From an uncultured Microbulbifer sp. (GTDB lineage: Bacteria; Pseudomonadota; Gammaproteobacteria; Pseudomonadales; Cellvibrionaceae), in the NCBI RefSeq assembly GCF_947504145.1, contig NZ_CANNGQ010000001.1, positions 372,001 to 436,000 of the forward strand: a stretch of 64,000 nt of DNA, written 5' to 3'. Position 1 is the first letter of the stretch; the number at the start of each line of letters is the position of its first letter. A model generated the notes under the pieces. That model had not been told where the DNA came from and made no database searches. It saw only the letters and a list, made by a program, of their open reading frames with translations. This document shows, piece by piece, positions 63,622 through 64,000 of this stretch. The translations under genes were made by a program, and so were the position numbers.

Positions 63622-64000
63622 CTATTTGCCCGCCAGGCAGTTGGCGTAGGCGGCCACGGCGTTGGCGAGCCCCATGTTGATTGCATCAACCGTCAGCGCA
63701 TGGCCGATAGACACTTCCTGCAGCCCCGGCAGGGTGCGATAGCGGGGCAGGTTGATCAGGTTGAGATCGTGCCCGGCATTGATGCCGAGCCCCAGGTGCA
63801 GCGCGTGTTCCGCAGCGGCGCAGTGGGCGGTGAAAATAGGCTCCAGGTCTTTGCTCTGGCGTGCAACGGCCTCTGCGTACGGTCCGGTGTACAGCTCAAT
63901 GCGGTCGGCGCCTATTTCCCTGGCGAGGCTGATCTGGGTTTTGTCCGGATCCATAAACAGGCTCACACGGATACCCGCATCGCGCAGTTGCTGGATGATG
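63622..64000 (-). CDS. pdxJ: Pyridoxine 5'-phosphate synthase (N-terminus beyond window)
   Basis: The C-terminal 126 residues of PdxJ; the start lies past the right edge. IIQQLRDAGIRVSLFMDPD at the edge, then GADRIELYTGPYAEAVAR, LGINAGHDLNLINLP and EVSIGHALTVDAINMGL are conserved PdxJ segments. It condenses 1-deoxy-xylulose 5-phosphate with 3-amino-1-hydroxyacetone 1-phosphate to form pyridoxine 5'-phosphate. pdxH in this window completes PLP synthesis. It heads an operon with DUF2520 and the methyltransferase. Confidence 0.93.
   Translation of the reverse strand, partial: IIQQLRDAGIRVSLFMDPDKTQISLAREIGADRIELYTGPYAEAVARQSKDLEPIFTAHCAAAEHALHLGLGINAGHDLNLINLPRYRTLPGLQEVSIGHALTVDAINMGLANAVAAYANCLAGK

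Overview
The window reads as an ordinary chromosomal stretch of a GC-rich, Gram-negative, probably marine gammaproteobacterium. The evidence is SppA, OmpA, OMPLA-type phospholipase and MltF-like envelope proteins, a TonB-dependent receptor, the guaB-guaA pair next to xseA, pdxJ at the right edge, and a glucosylglycerate-type compatible-solute pair at the left edge. Gene content resembles Cellvibrionales such as Microbulbifer, but sequence reading alone cannot prove the genus. I see no insertion sequence, integrase, prophage, CRISPR array, rRNA or tRNA.

Layout. 1-5352 (minus strand): phosphoglycerate glycosyltransferase and phosphatase, SppA, and a tight DUF2069-WrbA-ArsC operon. 5443-8847 (plus): YihY-type membrane protein, thioredoxin-like lipoprotein, cystine symporter. 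8955-15415 (plus): an envelope and regulation block with an 11-residue-repeat secreted protein, an ECF sigma factor, DUF3619, a small acidic exported protein, DUF3106, a glycine-zipper protein, a PepSY protein, an OmpR-type two-component system and a secreted polysaccharide deacetylase. 15427-24117 (mostly minus): acyl-CoA dehydrogenase, glycosyltransferase, PAP2 phosphatase, a saccharopine-dehydrogenase-like reductase, small DUF proteins, an SDR, a TauE-type permease, a GIY-YIG protein and a PA0069-type radical SAM protein. 24256-29521: glutamate-synthase-like FMN protein, Na+/H+ antiporter, a 52-residue membrane protein, DUF2279, and phospholipase A in DNA of lower GC. 29622-36589: threonine catabolism (tdh, kbl), a probable arginine-transaminase branch (AruI-like decarboxylase plus aldehyde dehydrogenase) and pdxH. 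36653-43058: a tandem acyl-CoA dehydrogenase pair, a TonB-dependent receptor and a quinone oxidoreductase. 42865-47704: two tandem, unusually large MltF-like lytic transglycosylases with duplicated solute-binding domains. 47793-52483: xseA, guaB and guaA. 52511-55115: a class III nucleotide cyclase overlapping a coiled-coil envelope protein. 55458-59954: a Fur-box-preceded Fbp-type ferric iron importer whose first gene is an unusual helical periplasmic protein. 60493-64000: OmpA protein, then a pdxJ, DUF2520 and TrmH-type operon.

The most distinctive items are the paired two-SBP-domain lytic transglycosylases (one with a C-terminal tail encoded antisense to its neighbour), the Fur-linked iron operon with a stand-alone FTR1-like periplasmic domain, the hendecad-repeat protein beside an ECF sigma cassette, and the tandem acyl-CoA dehydrogenases behind a palindrome that fits the GntR/FadR-subfamily operator pattern.
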